Origin: Clostridia bacterium | GTDB taxonomy: Bacteria; Bacillota; Clostridia; Christensenellales; Pumilibacteraceae | Assembly: GCA_022791055.1 (NCBI GenBank) | Contig: JAAVYI010000026.1 | Span: forward strand, 1 to 50,968 | Length of the DNA: 50,968 nt | Direction: 5' to 3' | In this document: one piece after another, positions 36,401 through 46,600 of the stretch | How the letters are laid out: each line of letters starts with the position of its first letter | Numbering within the stretch: position 1 is the first letter of the stretch | The notes under the pieces: model-generated | What the model saw: the letters and a program-made list of their open reading frames with translations, nothing else | What the model was told of the DNA's origin: nothing | Database searches by the model: none | Translations under genes and position numbers: made by a program

Positions 36401-38158
36401 CTCGTCCACCCACGACACGTTGGCGTCGGCAATGTCGGCGTAGCGCACGCCCGCCCCGTCGGTCGTCAAATACGCGTTGGCCAAAAAACAGTACAGCCGC
36501 CCCAATACCGGGTCGAACGTCTGCTTGCGGGACGTCTGCAAGATCGACAGTTGCTCGAGTTGCGGCAGCAGTTCGGTCGTCAACTGTAGCGCCGCTTCCG
36601 CGCCCGAATAATCGGCGCGCAAGAGAGACACCGCCATGCGGTACAGTACTTTGACGTCGTTTTTGTTGAAAACCCGATTCAGCCCGATGTAGGGCTGCGT
36701 CGCCGTTTCCCCGGCCTCGAGCATGGCGCGCTCGTCGGGAATGACGCTCGTCAAATGCCCGGGCTTAAACAGCAGCTTGAGCATTTCGCGGTTGGTCTCG
36801 TTGACCGACGAAACGAACGACGTTTCATCGATGTTGCAAACAATGGAATTGACCGCCGACAGCGCCAAATTGATGACGTAAGTCTGCGCGTCGAAATCGT
36901 CGATCAATTTTTCGAATTCGGTCTGAAACTGCGGCTGCGTCATAACGCCGACGATCGCGTTCATGGCCTCCGCGCCGCCCTGCTGTCCCAGCAGGATCGG
37001 CTTTATTTCCGCTTCGCCGTACTGCATCAGCAGTTGCAACGTTTGCCGCGCAAAGCCGCTATAGGCGCCTAACTCTTTGCGGAACTTGATATGCTCGCTG
37101 ATTCCGCTGTACTCGTCGTTGAGCTGTCCGGAGAAAACAAGGTCGGCCGCGAACAGGTAGTACGGCGAACGGTCGGTGCCTTGCATGGCATTGAGCAGTT
37201 TGAAAATGCCTTGCGCGCCGTAGCTTTCGATCGAGCGGTATGCCGAATAGGCAAAGTCGTAATTAGCGTCGCCGAATGCATACTCTTTTAGTTCGCCTTT
37301 ACCGGTACCTCCGGCAACGACATAGAACGCGCTGCCGATAAAGGACATCGAGATCAAGCCGACCGCCAAGCCGCGCGTCAAGCCGATCAAGCCGCCGCCC
37401 AGCCGATGTTTGCGGTAGGTACTGCGGGTTTGATTGTCGGCGAACTGCCTGTTCTTTTTGCGCTTGTAGCGGCGTTCGGGATATGCGATGTGATAGAATA
37501 TGTACAGCAGGAATACGAGGAACAGATAGAAGATATAGCAGACGAGCGCAAATACGATGCGGTATCCCATGTCGACCAGCGTCGCCAAGTACGCACCGTT
37601 ATCGCGCAGTATGATCGCCAGTTCGTTGCCGTAGCCGAGTTGCGCCGGCAAATATTCGGCCAGCACCTGGCGGACGGACGCGCATTCTTCGCTGACACCC
37701 AGCATCTGCTGAAAAGCCGATTCTCCGCCCATACAGGCATTGATGGTCTTTAGCAGCAGCGTGTCGACTTGCGCGCTGCGTGTACAGAAGAAGAACAGCC
37801 CCAAACACACGCCCGCCGCGCACACGGCTTGCACGGCCAAAATAGCGCTCTTGCGGAATCCGCGCCAAACGCCGAACAGCGTCGAACATAAAAGGATCTT
37901 GACAAACAGATAGGTCGGACCCCAAGCGACGGCTAGTTGTATCGCCGCGGACGGGTTTGCTATGCCCCACACGACCAAATAGCGAAACAGCAGTTCCTCG
38001 GCTACGATCGAGACGGTGACGGCAAAAAAGATCAGCGCGCCTTTGTATCGTTTTTTGCACGCCAAAACAGCGGCTATCGCCAAGAGAACCGAAAAAGCCA
38101 CCAGTTCCCACTTGACAAAACCGAAGTTAAATATTTTTGTTGTTTCCGTCCCGAACAT
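33434..38158 (-). CDS. Giant membrane protein: CvpA-like membrane domain plus about 1,290-residue exterior (1,574 aa)
   Basis: The N-terminal 285 residues hold about six membrane spans. Two segments match the CvpA pattern: GVWRGFRKSAILAVQAVCAA (about 96-115, compare RGFxxE/S plus a helix) and LGGGLIGLTRGLAVGLI (about 253-269). CvpA proteins are small inner-membrane proteins linked to colicin V secretion and envelope integrity. A long loop lies between the two marks here. The remaining about 1,290 residues are soluble, alpha-helical and acidic. They contain a recurring phrase of the type LLDSDVLYYTVSEFV, YLQCDMLRYAIGDLV and MTESVLMRSLMSIAM, so the region looks like a helical repeat array. ATG start; AAGGAG lies 15 bases upstream inside the end of the previous gene, an unusually long spacing. 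CvpA relationship is inferred by eye. Confidence 0.88.
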   Translation of the reverse strand: MFGTETTKIFNFGFVKWELVAFSVLLAIAAVLACKKRYKGALIFFAVTVSIVAEELLFRYLVVWGIANPSAAIQLAVAWGPTYLFVKILLCSTLFGVWRGFRKSAILAVQAVCAAGVCLGLFFFCTRSAQVDTLLLKTINACMGGESAFQQMLGVSEECASVRQVLAEYLPAQLGYGNELAIILRDNGAYLATLVDMGYRIVFALVCYIFYLFLVFLLYIFYHIAYPERRYKRKKNRQFADNQTRSTYRKHRLGGGLIGLTRGLAVGLISMSFIGSAFYVVAGGTGKGELKEYAFGDANYDFAYSAYRSIESYGAQGIFKLLNAMQGTDRSPYYLFAADLVFSGQLNDEYSGISEHIKFRKELGAYSGFARQTLQLLMQYGEAEIKPILLGQQGGAEAMNAIVGVMTQPQFQTEFEKLIDDFDAQTYVINLALSAVNSIVCNIDETSFVSSVNETNREMLKLLFKPGHLTSVIPDERAMLEAGETATQPYIGLNRVFNKNDVKVLYRMAVSLLRADYSGAEAALQLTTELLPQLEQLSILQTSRKQTFDPVLGRLYCFLANAYLTTDGAGVRYADIADANVSWVDEINRLVSVAENGIALYRKAAAVEGTAIEKLLSIFDEDKADYADNIKMYDDACAVITRSELLGFVLSTDYMHKTVRDLFASVSDKMYIPDAIAYTDTADAHGELYQFLYGMRLLCNKQNRAFLQAAVVGGQIEVADMLDMLAGAVENRDEQGNTLSDYMTESVLMRSLMSIAMIENAGDVLYVPQSVLERDAAANLVNLIEKTTLKDLFGAFAKPSVRETVQDFIAGTAEVGTVLKNEELLDVLMTGNGILEGTVSKALLSALDDSDVVIPRALESVDGWISDGAPGELYKIVRAIRLSGLDFEAFLGENDTDALLDQILAIDEVGMSALLDSDVLYYTVSEFVQSDDLTLGEGFTLIIPRSVKRIVPNDSVETLIDRKELRAIFTQLSGLDLSTDSSAEDVLRQLVHNRELLQNSLIVCASAANFMVESELSDILEIPQTYIDAGQKEQLADFDVSNIWRKELIALIDSVDILFDLDSDDFTLDENTLRDTLGETLPTFNEIDPTGGKTKLQVCYGSKIVLHNLTAQLDEAFAKWNIPAVDDRVLAAAKGADGYYTLAELTALTDAMHVFGFEDKNILNIQGDTFRDTAKNELLALNRPRADFDNRSGLDVLYPSVIVMSILTHEIDTVLQENLIDRSLRDSLKTPRGIYTKAEIEACIDAAIALDIASIGDLGTVSFDDLNRFESILDTLYRSKLIAGVITKAIQKAAVGTPLVDHPKAYEKEIAVYRIQEVRVLIELLDGGSVGDFRLGSAAQLKRFVCDPTTGEPQSYLLAASLSDNLLQNEGLLVPIAAVADGMIVPAELAALLDAYTAFTGGDAIGDWQVDLFVPDREVAACVTASMIIRATLTDAVRDANAGRPMLFRADHVTVGARLVKTANGIEAIGLAPMIEAEQLTAMLDVLRGHAAADEFALPTVNDLAALAQLDETKLRAYLQCDMLRYAIGDLVLPFTDIDNVETVYDLAIGEQIENHKALTAEEILSFVQGWQAA

Positions 38159-38170
38159 TGTTTATCGTTA

Positions 38171-38863
38171 CTACTCCTTTACGTAATCGATCGAATCGGG
38201 TTTGCCGAGCTGAGCCGGTACCACAACGACGGCGGTCGCCGTGACCGCTTCGCGCGGCGGCAAATCGCTTTTTAATAAGCCGAACCGAAACCACAACGCC
38301 GATGCCGTCACAAACGCGAGCACCAAAATGACGACAAGCACATGGAACACGACCGGAAACGCGGCGAAGTTCTTGCGCGTGATGTCGCGGACGATAAACA
38401 GCCTCGGCCCGGTCGGACGCGGCGCAGTGGTCGGCGTCGGCTGCGCCGATTTCTGTGCGGGCGCAACGTCGCGCGCGTACCGCTCGAACGTGTACGGGTT
38501 GTCGGTAAATTCGCCTTTTTCCCAACGGATACGGTCGAACTCCGCCGACACCAAATGCACCGAAATGCTGCGGCAGTCCGGGCTGAGTTTGAGTTTGGCT
38601 TTCGGCACAAACGACTGGTGCGCTTCGGCGTTGAACTTGTCGTAGACGACCAGCGACTTTTCCAGCAGATTTTTATCGGCGTCGTATTGCAATACCTCAA
38701 ACTGCACGCCGTACAGCGACTGGTCGAGATTGTTGATGAACTTTAAGAGCGCATACCGCGCCTCGGTCTTGGCGTCCTCGAACAAAATATATTCGGTAAG
38801 CGCCACGACGTCGGCGGCATTTTCGGTATACAGGAATCGCCCGACTTTCTTATAAGAAATCAT
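38171..38863 (-). CDS. Single-span membrane protein of unknown function (230 aa)
   Basis: No family is recognised. The first about 125 residues are a soluble beta-rich domain (LLKFINNLDQSLYGVQFEVL, SISVHLVSAEFDRI). A Pro/Thr/Ala-rich linker (about 135-155) and a single membrane span (about 172-196, VVFHVLVVILVLAFVTASAL) follow, then a short tail. There is no signal peptide, so the N-terminal domain is probably cytoplasmic. Start: a GTG at 38875 fuses with GGAGG, so the ATG at 38863, 11 bases after GGAGG, is chosen. It overlaps the upstream gene by 14 bp. Confidence 0.85.
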   Translation of the reverse strand: MISYKKVGRFLYTENAADVVALTEYILFEDAKTEARYALLKFINNLDQSLYGVQFEVLQYDADKNLLEKSLVVYDKFNAEAHQSFVPKAKLKLSPDCRSISVHLVSAEFDRIRWEKGEFTDNPYTFERYARDVAPAQKSAQPTPTTAPRPTGPRLFIVRDITRKNFAAFPVVFHVLVVILVLAFVTASALWFRFGLLKSDLPPREAVTATAVVVVPAQLGKPDSIDYVKE

Positions 38864-39566
38864 ATTCCAATACACCTCCGTTTAGGCTTCCGGCGTTTTT
38901 ACCGCGCAAACATTGCGTCGCGATCAAGTACCCTATCGCCGCGAACACAAAACTGCCGCCGATAGCCGCATAGTTGAATAGATGGTTTACGTACACCGCA
39001 AGCATCTCCGGCTCCAGCGCCAACTCGAGAATGGCATGTCGAACAACGAACAACCCGAGAAACAGCGCAAAACTCTTTAAAAACGACTGTAGGCGGATCC
39101 GGACGAGCGACAGCGGCCGAATGACGTCGGTATTGAGTACGACGCCGTCGACCTCCGCAACAATGACGTTGACGCGCGCGCACGAACGGTGCAAGGCGAT
39201 CACCTTGGATTCGTCGCCGGTGTTGCTCTCGCTGATGCGCAGCACTTTCTTGACGCGTTTCCGCTTATTGTACTGCACGACGAAATAGGTAATGTTTGCG
39301 AAACTGCGCGCGAAATTGCACACCATATAGCGGTCGAACGCCGTACTGCACAACACGTATTTTTTGATATATTTGCGGGTCGGCCCGGACGTAAAGTAGA
39401 TCGCATTTTCCGAATTGTCGGAATGCGCCTGCTTGATCAGCTCGTCGTCCTCGAACGCGTGATAATAGCCGTTTCGTAATAAGCGCAACGACAGTAGCAG
39501 CGCTGTCAATATGACAAAGAACACCGCCGAAACGCAAGCCAAAATTCTCCAAATGAACAGTGTCAT
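38850..39566 (-). CDS. Membrane protein with cytoplasmic middle domain (238 aa)
   Basis: No family is recognised. One span is at the N terminus (about 5-27, WRILACVSAVFFVILTALLL). A soluble domain of about 130 residues follows (VLCSTAFDRYMVCNFARSF, KVIALHRSCARVNVIVAEVD). Two more spans lie at about 166-190 and 203-222. The middle domain is probably cytoplasmic. Its ATG overlaps the TGA of the preceding gene by 4 bp and its end overlaps the next gene by 14 bp, so the three small membrane genes are translationally coupled and their products probably act together. Confidence 0.85.
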   Translation of the reverse strand: MTLFIWRILACVSAVFFVILTALLLSLRLLRNGYYHAFEDDELIKQAHSDNSENAIYFTSGPTRKYIKKYVLCSTAFDRYMVCNFARSFANITYFVVQYNKRKRVKKVLRISESNTGDESKVIALHRSCARVNVIVAEVDGVVLNTDVIRPLSLVRIRLQSFLKSFALFLGLFVVRHAILELALEPEMLAVYVNHLFNYAAIGGSFVFAAIGYLIATQCLRGKNAGSLNGGVLEYDFL

Positions 39567-40603
39567 AATGCGTCCGTCTCCTGTGTGTCGTCCATCGCCA
39601 CGGCCTCTACCGTCTCCACCGTCTCGGCGACCGGCGGCGCCGCAGTCTCTCGCGGCGGCATTCGTTCGGCCTTCAACGGCGGCACGGGCGGCGGCTGGTA
39701 CTGCGGCTCCGTTTCAAACAGATCGAGCAAGTCGTTCTCCAAAGCCGCCGGGTCGGTGCGGTCGTGAATGCGGCTGCGTTTGACGAACACGCCTTTGGTG
39801 CGATTATTAAGCGCCGCGGGATCGAGCGAAATATCCTCGAATAGGCAGGTATTTGCAACCGTCGTCGCCAAGGTAAACACCGGCGCGAACACGATATAGC
39901 CGACCAGCGCGATCGCCGCCCACACGATACTGACGCTGACGAGCACGACGATCTTATACCCGACCAAAAACATCAAGCCCCACCATATCCCGTAGACCAA
40001 GCCGCAATAGGCCGATTTGATCAGCAGCGGAACGACGACGTTCAAAAAGCAGGTCAGTTTGCCGCCGCGGCGCATGGTCTCGACGCTCGCCGTCAACGCA
40101 GCGGCCGCGCCGATTTTTTCGTTGGTGTCGATGATGTACGGCACGGGCGCAAACAGCAACAGCATGACAACAATATACACGAGCGCGGCGGCAATCGCCG
40201 GGATCGCAAACACGACCCCCAAAATTGCGGGCGGGTTTACATCGACCGCCTTGCCGAACGCGTACCCGCCTATATACAAGCCGTAGCCGATCCCGGCGGC
40301 GATACTCAGACCTCCCAACAGCAACAGCAGCAATAACAGGCTCGACAAGACCGTTGCGCCGAACGACGCGCCTTTCTCCACCCCGCCGAACGGCCGCAGG
40401 ATCGTAAGCTCCCCCTCGTCTTTGGCGATTTTGGCGCGACGCACATCGGATACGAAAAAGATCATGCCGACAAACGGGATCAGCCGTCCGATGAGACTTG
40501 CGAAGAAGTAAATGTAATATTGCAAAAGTTTGCCGCCTTTCAATATGCTTTTGGCCGCCGTGCGCATTCCTTTTGCGAAATAAAATGCAAAACCTCGATT
40601 CAC
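39563..40603 (-). CDS. Multipass membrane protein with Pro-rich tail (346 aa)
   Basis: No family is recognised with confidence. An amphipathic start (FAKGMRTAAKSILKGGKLLQ) is followed by about six hydrophobic segments: FFASLIGRLIPFVGMIFF, ATVLSSLLLLLLLLGGLSIA, ILGVVFAIPAIAAALVYIVV, a span near 195-220, and VSIVWAAIALVGYIVFAPVF. A cytoplasmic tail of about 90 residues, rich in Pro, Glu and Thr, ends the protein. GTG start, with GGAGG 8 bases upstream. That ribosome-binding site overlaps the region just after the stop of the 2,631-residue gene. General layout resembles the 309-residue protein at 21529-22458. Confidence 0.85.
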   Translation of the reverse strand: MNRGFAFYFAKGMRTAAKSILKGGKLLQYYIYFFASLIGRLIPFVGMIFFVSDVRRAKIAKDEGELTILRPFGGVEKGASFGATVLSSLLLLLLLLGGLSIAAGIGYGLYIGGYAFGKAVDVNPPAILGVVFAIPAIAAALVYIVVMLLLFAPVPYIIDTNEKIGAAAALTASVETMRRGGKLTCFLNVVVPLLIKSAYCGLVYGIWWGLMFLVGYKIVVLVSVSIVWAAIALVGYIVFAPVFTLATTVANTCLFEDISLDPAALNNRTKGVFVKRSRIHDRTDPAALENDLLDLFETEPQYQPPPVPPLKAERMPPRETAAPPVAETVETVEAVAMDDTQETDAL

Positions 40604-40617
40604 TCGTTTGCCCTCCG

Positions 40618-43600
40618 TTATTCGATCGTCAACGTGCCGTATATCGGCGTCACGCTGTAATATTTGCTTACGTCCGTTTCTCCGCTTGCCGTCGTTCTGT
40701 ATACATTATAGCTGAACACGTTTGCGCCTATGCCCGTTGTCACGCTGCCGCTGACGCACACGCGCAGGCGGTGATTGCCGAACAGTTCGTATTCGTAATG
40801 CGCGCCGTCCGCGTCCGTCGACGTCGCTACGGGTACGAGCGTCGCACCGTTTACCGTCACCGTCGCGTCGCCGCAGGTCAGCGGCGTGCCGTCGTAAGGC
40901 TTTGCCGCCGAGCCGCTTTCGATACGCAGATCGGCCGGGTCGACATATACGGTCGAGCGGTCGCCGACGACCGTTTTGATTTTGTAACCGCGGCTGACGT
41001 CGACGCCGTCAGCGTCGAAAATCTTGAGTTTCAGCCAGTTGGTGCGCGCACCCGGATTGGCGGCGACTTCGGCCGAATCGACCTTGGCAACGTGACCGTC
41101 AAGCAGACCGACGCAAACGAACAATTCTTCGCCGTCGCCGCTGAACTCGATCGCGTGCTTTTCGCCGTCGTAGTAAAAACGGTTGTTTTCGGGCGCGATC
41201 GGCGTCACGGCGACGTCGTGCTTGTCGAATCGCAACTGTCCCTTAAAGTCGCTTTTGCGCACGTCGGTCGTTTCTCCTTCGACAAATTCATAGTAGATCC
41301 GATAGTTGGCCGTCACGTCCGACCCGGCGCTGTCGACGACCTGCCCCGCCGTGATCGTCACCTGCACCGACTGGCGGGCGGCAATATCCAAAAAGTCGCT
41401 TGTCGAAACGATGCGGAACGTATGCCCTGCGGCCGTGCCGTCGTTGCCGACGCCGAACAGCTCGAAGTCGGTTTCGCCGTGTTTCAGGACGTTGACGCCC
41501 GCGTAGACTACGCGAATATCGATCGGACGCGCGTACATACGCCGCGGCCGAACGGTTTTATAGCAGACGATCATGCCGTCGTACATATCGTTTTGTATCT
41601 CGAATTTCTGCGCAATTCGTAGCGCGACCGATTGTCCGTTCAGCCGCAATTCGACGCCGTTTGCATCGGTTATGCCGCCGTAGCAAATGCGGTACGTACC
41701 GGCGTCGCAAACCTCGCCCACGCGCTGCCATTCGTCGCCGACCAGTCGGTCGATCTGCCGAATCGCGCCATGGAACGTAAGCGCCGTCACATCGCCGCCC
41801 CCGTCGCGGCTGTCTACGATATAGCCGTCGGTCGCGTCGCCCTCGCGGTCGAAAACAGCGCCTTCATATAAAATTTCGCTTATGTGCAATTCCAGCCGAA
41901 TTTCCGACGCGATCCGTAAACTTCCCGGTGCGTAGTACGTTTCGTCGTCGTAGCCGAACGCGCCGAAGTCGAAGTTTGCGCTGACGTCGACGCCGCTTGC
42001 GTCCTCCAGAATAAACCGCAAACGGTTGATCGCGCTGTCGCCCAGCTCGAGAACAAACGGCGCCGTAGCGGTCGGATCGACTTTTGCCACCACGCTCGGG
42101 AATGTCCCGTCGGTCCCGGTCAGCCAAAGCGGACGGCTCCCTGCGCCGACGGGCCGCGACAGCGGCGTACCGTCATACGGTTTTACGCCCGATGCGGTAT
42201 GCACGACGATCGCGCGTCCCTCTTTCGTCCATAGATAGCGGTCGATCGTGACGACGAACGTCAGTGTTTCCGCGCCGTGGATCGTATAGTTCGGATTGCC
42301 CTTGACCCCGTCGAGAATCATATCGTTTTTCTTGACGATGACGGTGTACGTGCCGGCGTTTTTCAATAGACTGTAATCGAGACGGCTGTCGAATCCGCTG
42401 CCGGTCGCCGTGTACGCAGCCAGTGCAAACGCCGTGTCGAGCGTCTCGAAATCGCCGTCGAGGCACTCGTCGCGCGTCAGCGGCTGCTCGGTCGCGCTGT
42501 ACTCGCGCGGTGATAACGCGCCGACGCGGAACGTCACTTCGCGCTTTTCGATAGTGATCGACGCGCGGTCGTAGACAACCGCATAGTTGTCTTTGAGTTT
42601 ATAGCGCACGCCGATGCCGTCGACCTCGACAATGCTTTCGTCGCTGCCATCCGCCGTTACGACCGAATACGTGCGCATGACATAGTCGGTATACGTGCCG
42701 GCGTTCACCATCTCCGTCCAAGCCGCGACTTGCAACGCGTGATCCGCGACAAGACCGACAACGGTCAGTTCGTCCTCGGCAATCGCAAACTGCATACCGT
42801 TATATACGACCGTCGGGGTCTTGGGGCGCACCGAAACGGTGATTTCTTTAGGCAGCACGGTGATCGTGCCGGAAACGAACGTGATCGCGTAATTGTGCGA
42901 ACAGTCGCGGCCGTCCTTGTCTACGATCGTCACGCTTTGGCGGTTGACATACGTGCCGACGTTCAGCACCGAATACCGTTCGCCCGACGGCCGTATCGTA
43001 TGCCCCAAACTCTCGATCAGCGCGCGGTGTTCTTCGCTGATATTCGACGTACCGATCACCTGCGGTGCAAAGATCGGCGCGCCGGTATAGGTCGCCGTCA
43101 AATCGGAATTGCCGACCGAAATAGCGAGCGGTCGAATAGTATAGTAAGCGGTCTGCACCTCGTGAATGCTATAGTTCGGGTTATCCGCCGCTAATTGCAC
43201 AGCGTCCAAACAAATGGCATAGGTTCCCGCATCGACTACGCGGTCGAGCGGGTATCCGCCGTCGAACGTAACGCCGCGCAATACGAGCGTTTCGCCGGGG
43301 ACAACGCGATCGTCGACGTCCACGTAAGGCAGTTGTCCCGCTGCCAGCCAGTCGCCGAACGCTACGGAAACGCCGTCGTAATCTTTTTCGCCCTCGACAA
43401 GTCGAATCGAAACTTCGCGCTTAATGATCACCAGTTCGCCCGGTTCGGCGTCTGCAACGTCGTATCGGTAGTTCCCCGCCGCATTTTCATACAGCACGTT
43501 TGCGATCTCGATGCGGTAGCGCCCGGCATCCTTCGGCACGCAAACCTCGCCCCGCTCGTTGTAATAGACGTATTCGACCGCGATATTGTCCTTGTCGATC

Positions 43601-46600
43601 ACGGTCAGTCCCTGTTGCGCGCGGTTGCCTTGCAAATACGTCTCGTATGCGTAGCCATCTACGGCGACTGCGTTCCCGCTGTATTCCGTTTCATCAGCCG
43701 GCGCGACAAACACGATCGGCCGCGCCTCGATCGTCAGCACAGACGAGCCGCAAACAAAGTCGTAATTGCTTATACGACGATTGCCGTTCGGTATCGTGCA
43801 TTTGTCCAAATCGATCTCGATCAAATATAGCCCGACGTTGATCGACGTGCCATACTGTAAAATACTGCTGAGCACGTTTTGATAGACAACGGAAAGTTGC
43901 AACTGCTCGCGCTCGCCGTTTACGATCGCCAGTTGATTGCCGGAATTAGACGCCGAATCGCCGTAATATTCGAATGCACCCGAATAGGTATATAACGCAC
44001 CGTCGTACACATGCGTGACCGATTCGGGGCGAATATATACCGTGCGCGGCGTGACTGTCAGCGTGCCGTCGATATAACTACGCGCATAGTTATGGCTGAC
44101 ATTCGTGCCGTCTTCCGTAACGACGTCGAATGAAAGAACATTCTTCTCTGTGCCGACGTTGGTGATCGTGCCGAATTTGTTGACAAGATTCGGCGCCGTG
44201 CTTAAGCGCAGGCGGTGGTCTAACACCAAATCGCCTTTTGTAATTTTCTCGCCCTCTCGCACGGTCAGCGGCGCGCCGTCGTATACTTTCGATCCGCTCG
44301 GCGTCGTGATCTCGATCGGCCGCTGATTGACCGTAAGCGTGCCGTATTCGTAAGTCAATTCATAGTTGGCCGTCACGTTGCCCGTGCCGTCGGATACAAA
44401 AATCGCAAAGTCGTTTTTGCGAGTTCCCGCATCGGTAATCGACACCGAGCCGCCGACGGCGAACGTATGGTTTTTGACCAAACCGCCGCGCGTGCAAGTC
44501 ACGGTTCGATCGCCGACGAGCGGCGTCCCGTCGTAAGTTTTTACGCCCGACGGCGTAGAAACGGTGATCGGCCGCGCGGTAACGGTCAACACCCCCACGT
44601 CGTCGAGATGCGTGATCTGATAATTGTCTGCCAAAATATGCCCGTCGACCGTCTCCGCCCCGTCGGCCGTCACGACGGTAAACCGCGTCTCGATCGCTTT
44701 ACCCGATTCCCAAACGTTTGTGATCTCGGTGATCGGGTCGAGCGCACGCAAGGTATGCCCGCCGACCAACCTATCGCCGGTAGCACGATCGCCCCGTAAC
44801 GGATCGCCGTCGTACACTTTCGCGCAATCGGTACGCGTGACGTTGAGCGTCCGTTTGGTGATCTCCAGCTTGCCGTCGATCACCGCGACGATTTGATAAT
44901 TTTTGCCGTCGTTGCCGTCGTCCACCCGCACGGCATACGTATTGACGCGGCCGCTGTCCCAAACGTTGGTCGCCGTGACCGTCTCGCCGGTAAGCACAAG
45001 CGCGTGCGGCGGATTCGTACCGAGCGCAGAGGCGCCGTCCTCAACATAACCGCCCGCCCCGTCGTCGACAACGTGCTTTGCCGTAGCGTTTTTGTCGGAA
45101 TGCGGCGTTCCGTCGTATTCCCAGCTATTGCTGTTGATCGTCACACGGAGTAGGCGCGGCGTGATTTTTAACGTCGCTTTTGTATAGGTAATGGCATAGT
45201 TGGCCGTTACGTCGCGCGTGACACGATCGGCCAAAATGCGATATTCCGTCAGGTTTTCGACTTCGCCGACGTCACAGATATTCGTCAACGTCGCAGAGTC
45301 GATGGCGTACACGTGTCCGTCGATCAGCTGTGCGTCGAGCCAATACGCATTCCCGTCAATCGTGATCGATTCGGGAAACACCGCAAGGCCGGGAGATGTA
45401 CTGCGATCGTACTCTCGTGTGAGAGAGTCGCGCGTGACGGTAATCGGCTTTTGCGTGATCGTAAGCGTCCCTAGCGTCGGATACGAAATCGTATAATCTT
45501 CGGTGACGTCCATACCGATATTCGGGTCGTACACCGTGTACTGCGTTTTGTTTTCGACCGAAACGGCGTCGCGGATCTCGGTGACGGTATCGGCTATCGG
45601 GTAAAGCAGCTGCCAATCGAGTAAATTGTCGACCGACCGATAGCGTTCTTCACGCAGCCACTCGTCGTCGTACTCTTTACTTGCCGACCCCGTCACGATC
45701 GAAATCGCGCGTTTATTGACCGTCAGCGTGCCGCAGTCATACTCGAGGGCATAATTCTTTCCGACCGAATTTCCCGCGCCGTCGATGACATCGTATGCGG
45801 CGGTATTGTTGCCCGTCACGCTCTCCCATGTGTGCACGATCTGTGCGAAATCGAGCAGCTTTTCGGCATGGTCGAGTACGAATGCTTTCTCTTGCAATCC
45901 GGTCGCAATATGCGTAAACGCCGTTCTCTCCGTCCTATACAGCGCCGTGCCGTCGTAGGTCTTTTCCGCATCGGGCGTAGTCACCAGAATGCGGCGTGGC
46001 GTAACGGTCAGCCGCCCATACAAATAGTCGAGCGCATAGTTGTGCGTAACGTCGCGCGTGCCGTCGAAGATCGTCACATTGACAATATTCGGGACGCCGT
46101 TCGGGTCGGTCGCGTCCGTCTCGAACGTTATCGCCTCGACTTTCATAGTGTGTCCGTCGACTAAACGGTACTCGCCGAACTCGAAAACTTCGGCCTCGGC
46201 ACACGAATGCGCCGTGCCGTCGTACTCGCTCGACTTAGATCCGACCTGTATCGATACGGGGCGCCGCGTAATTTCCAGTGTGCCGAACGTGTAGTATTCG
46301 TCCCAAATCACGTAATTTTCGGTCACGTCTTTATTTCCGTCGAAGATCGCAAACCGCTTTTCGTTTACGATCCTGCCGACGTCGATAATCGACACTTCGG
46401 AAGAAATGCGCACTGTCTTATGCGACAGCACAAGGCCGCTGTTGTTCACGATGATTTGCCCGTTCTCGATATGGTGGACGTTTGTTTCGTCGCTCGATAG
46501 CGGCGTAGCGTCGTATATTTTATTTGCGCTCGCCGTTTCGATCCACACGTTGCGCGGCGTAACGGTCAGCGTGCCGTACACATACGTTACGGCATAATTT

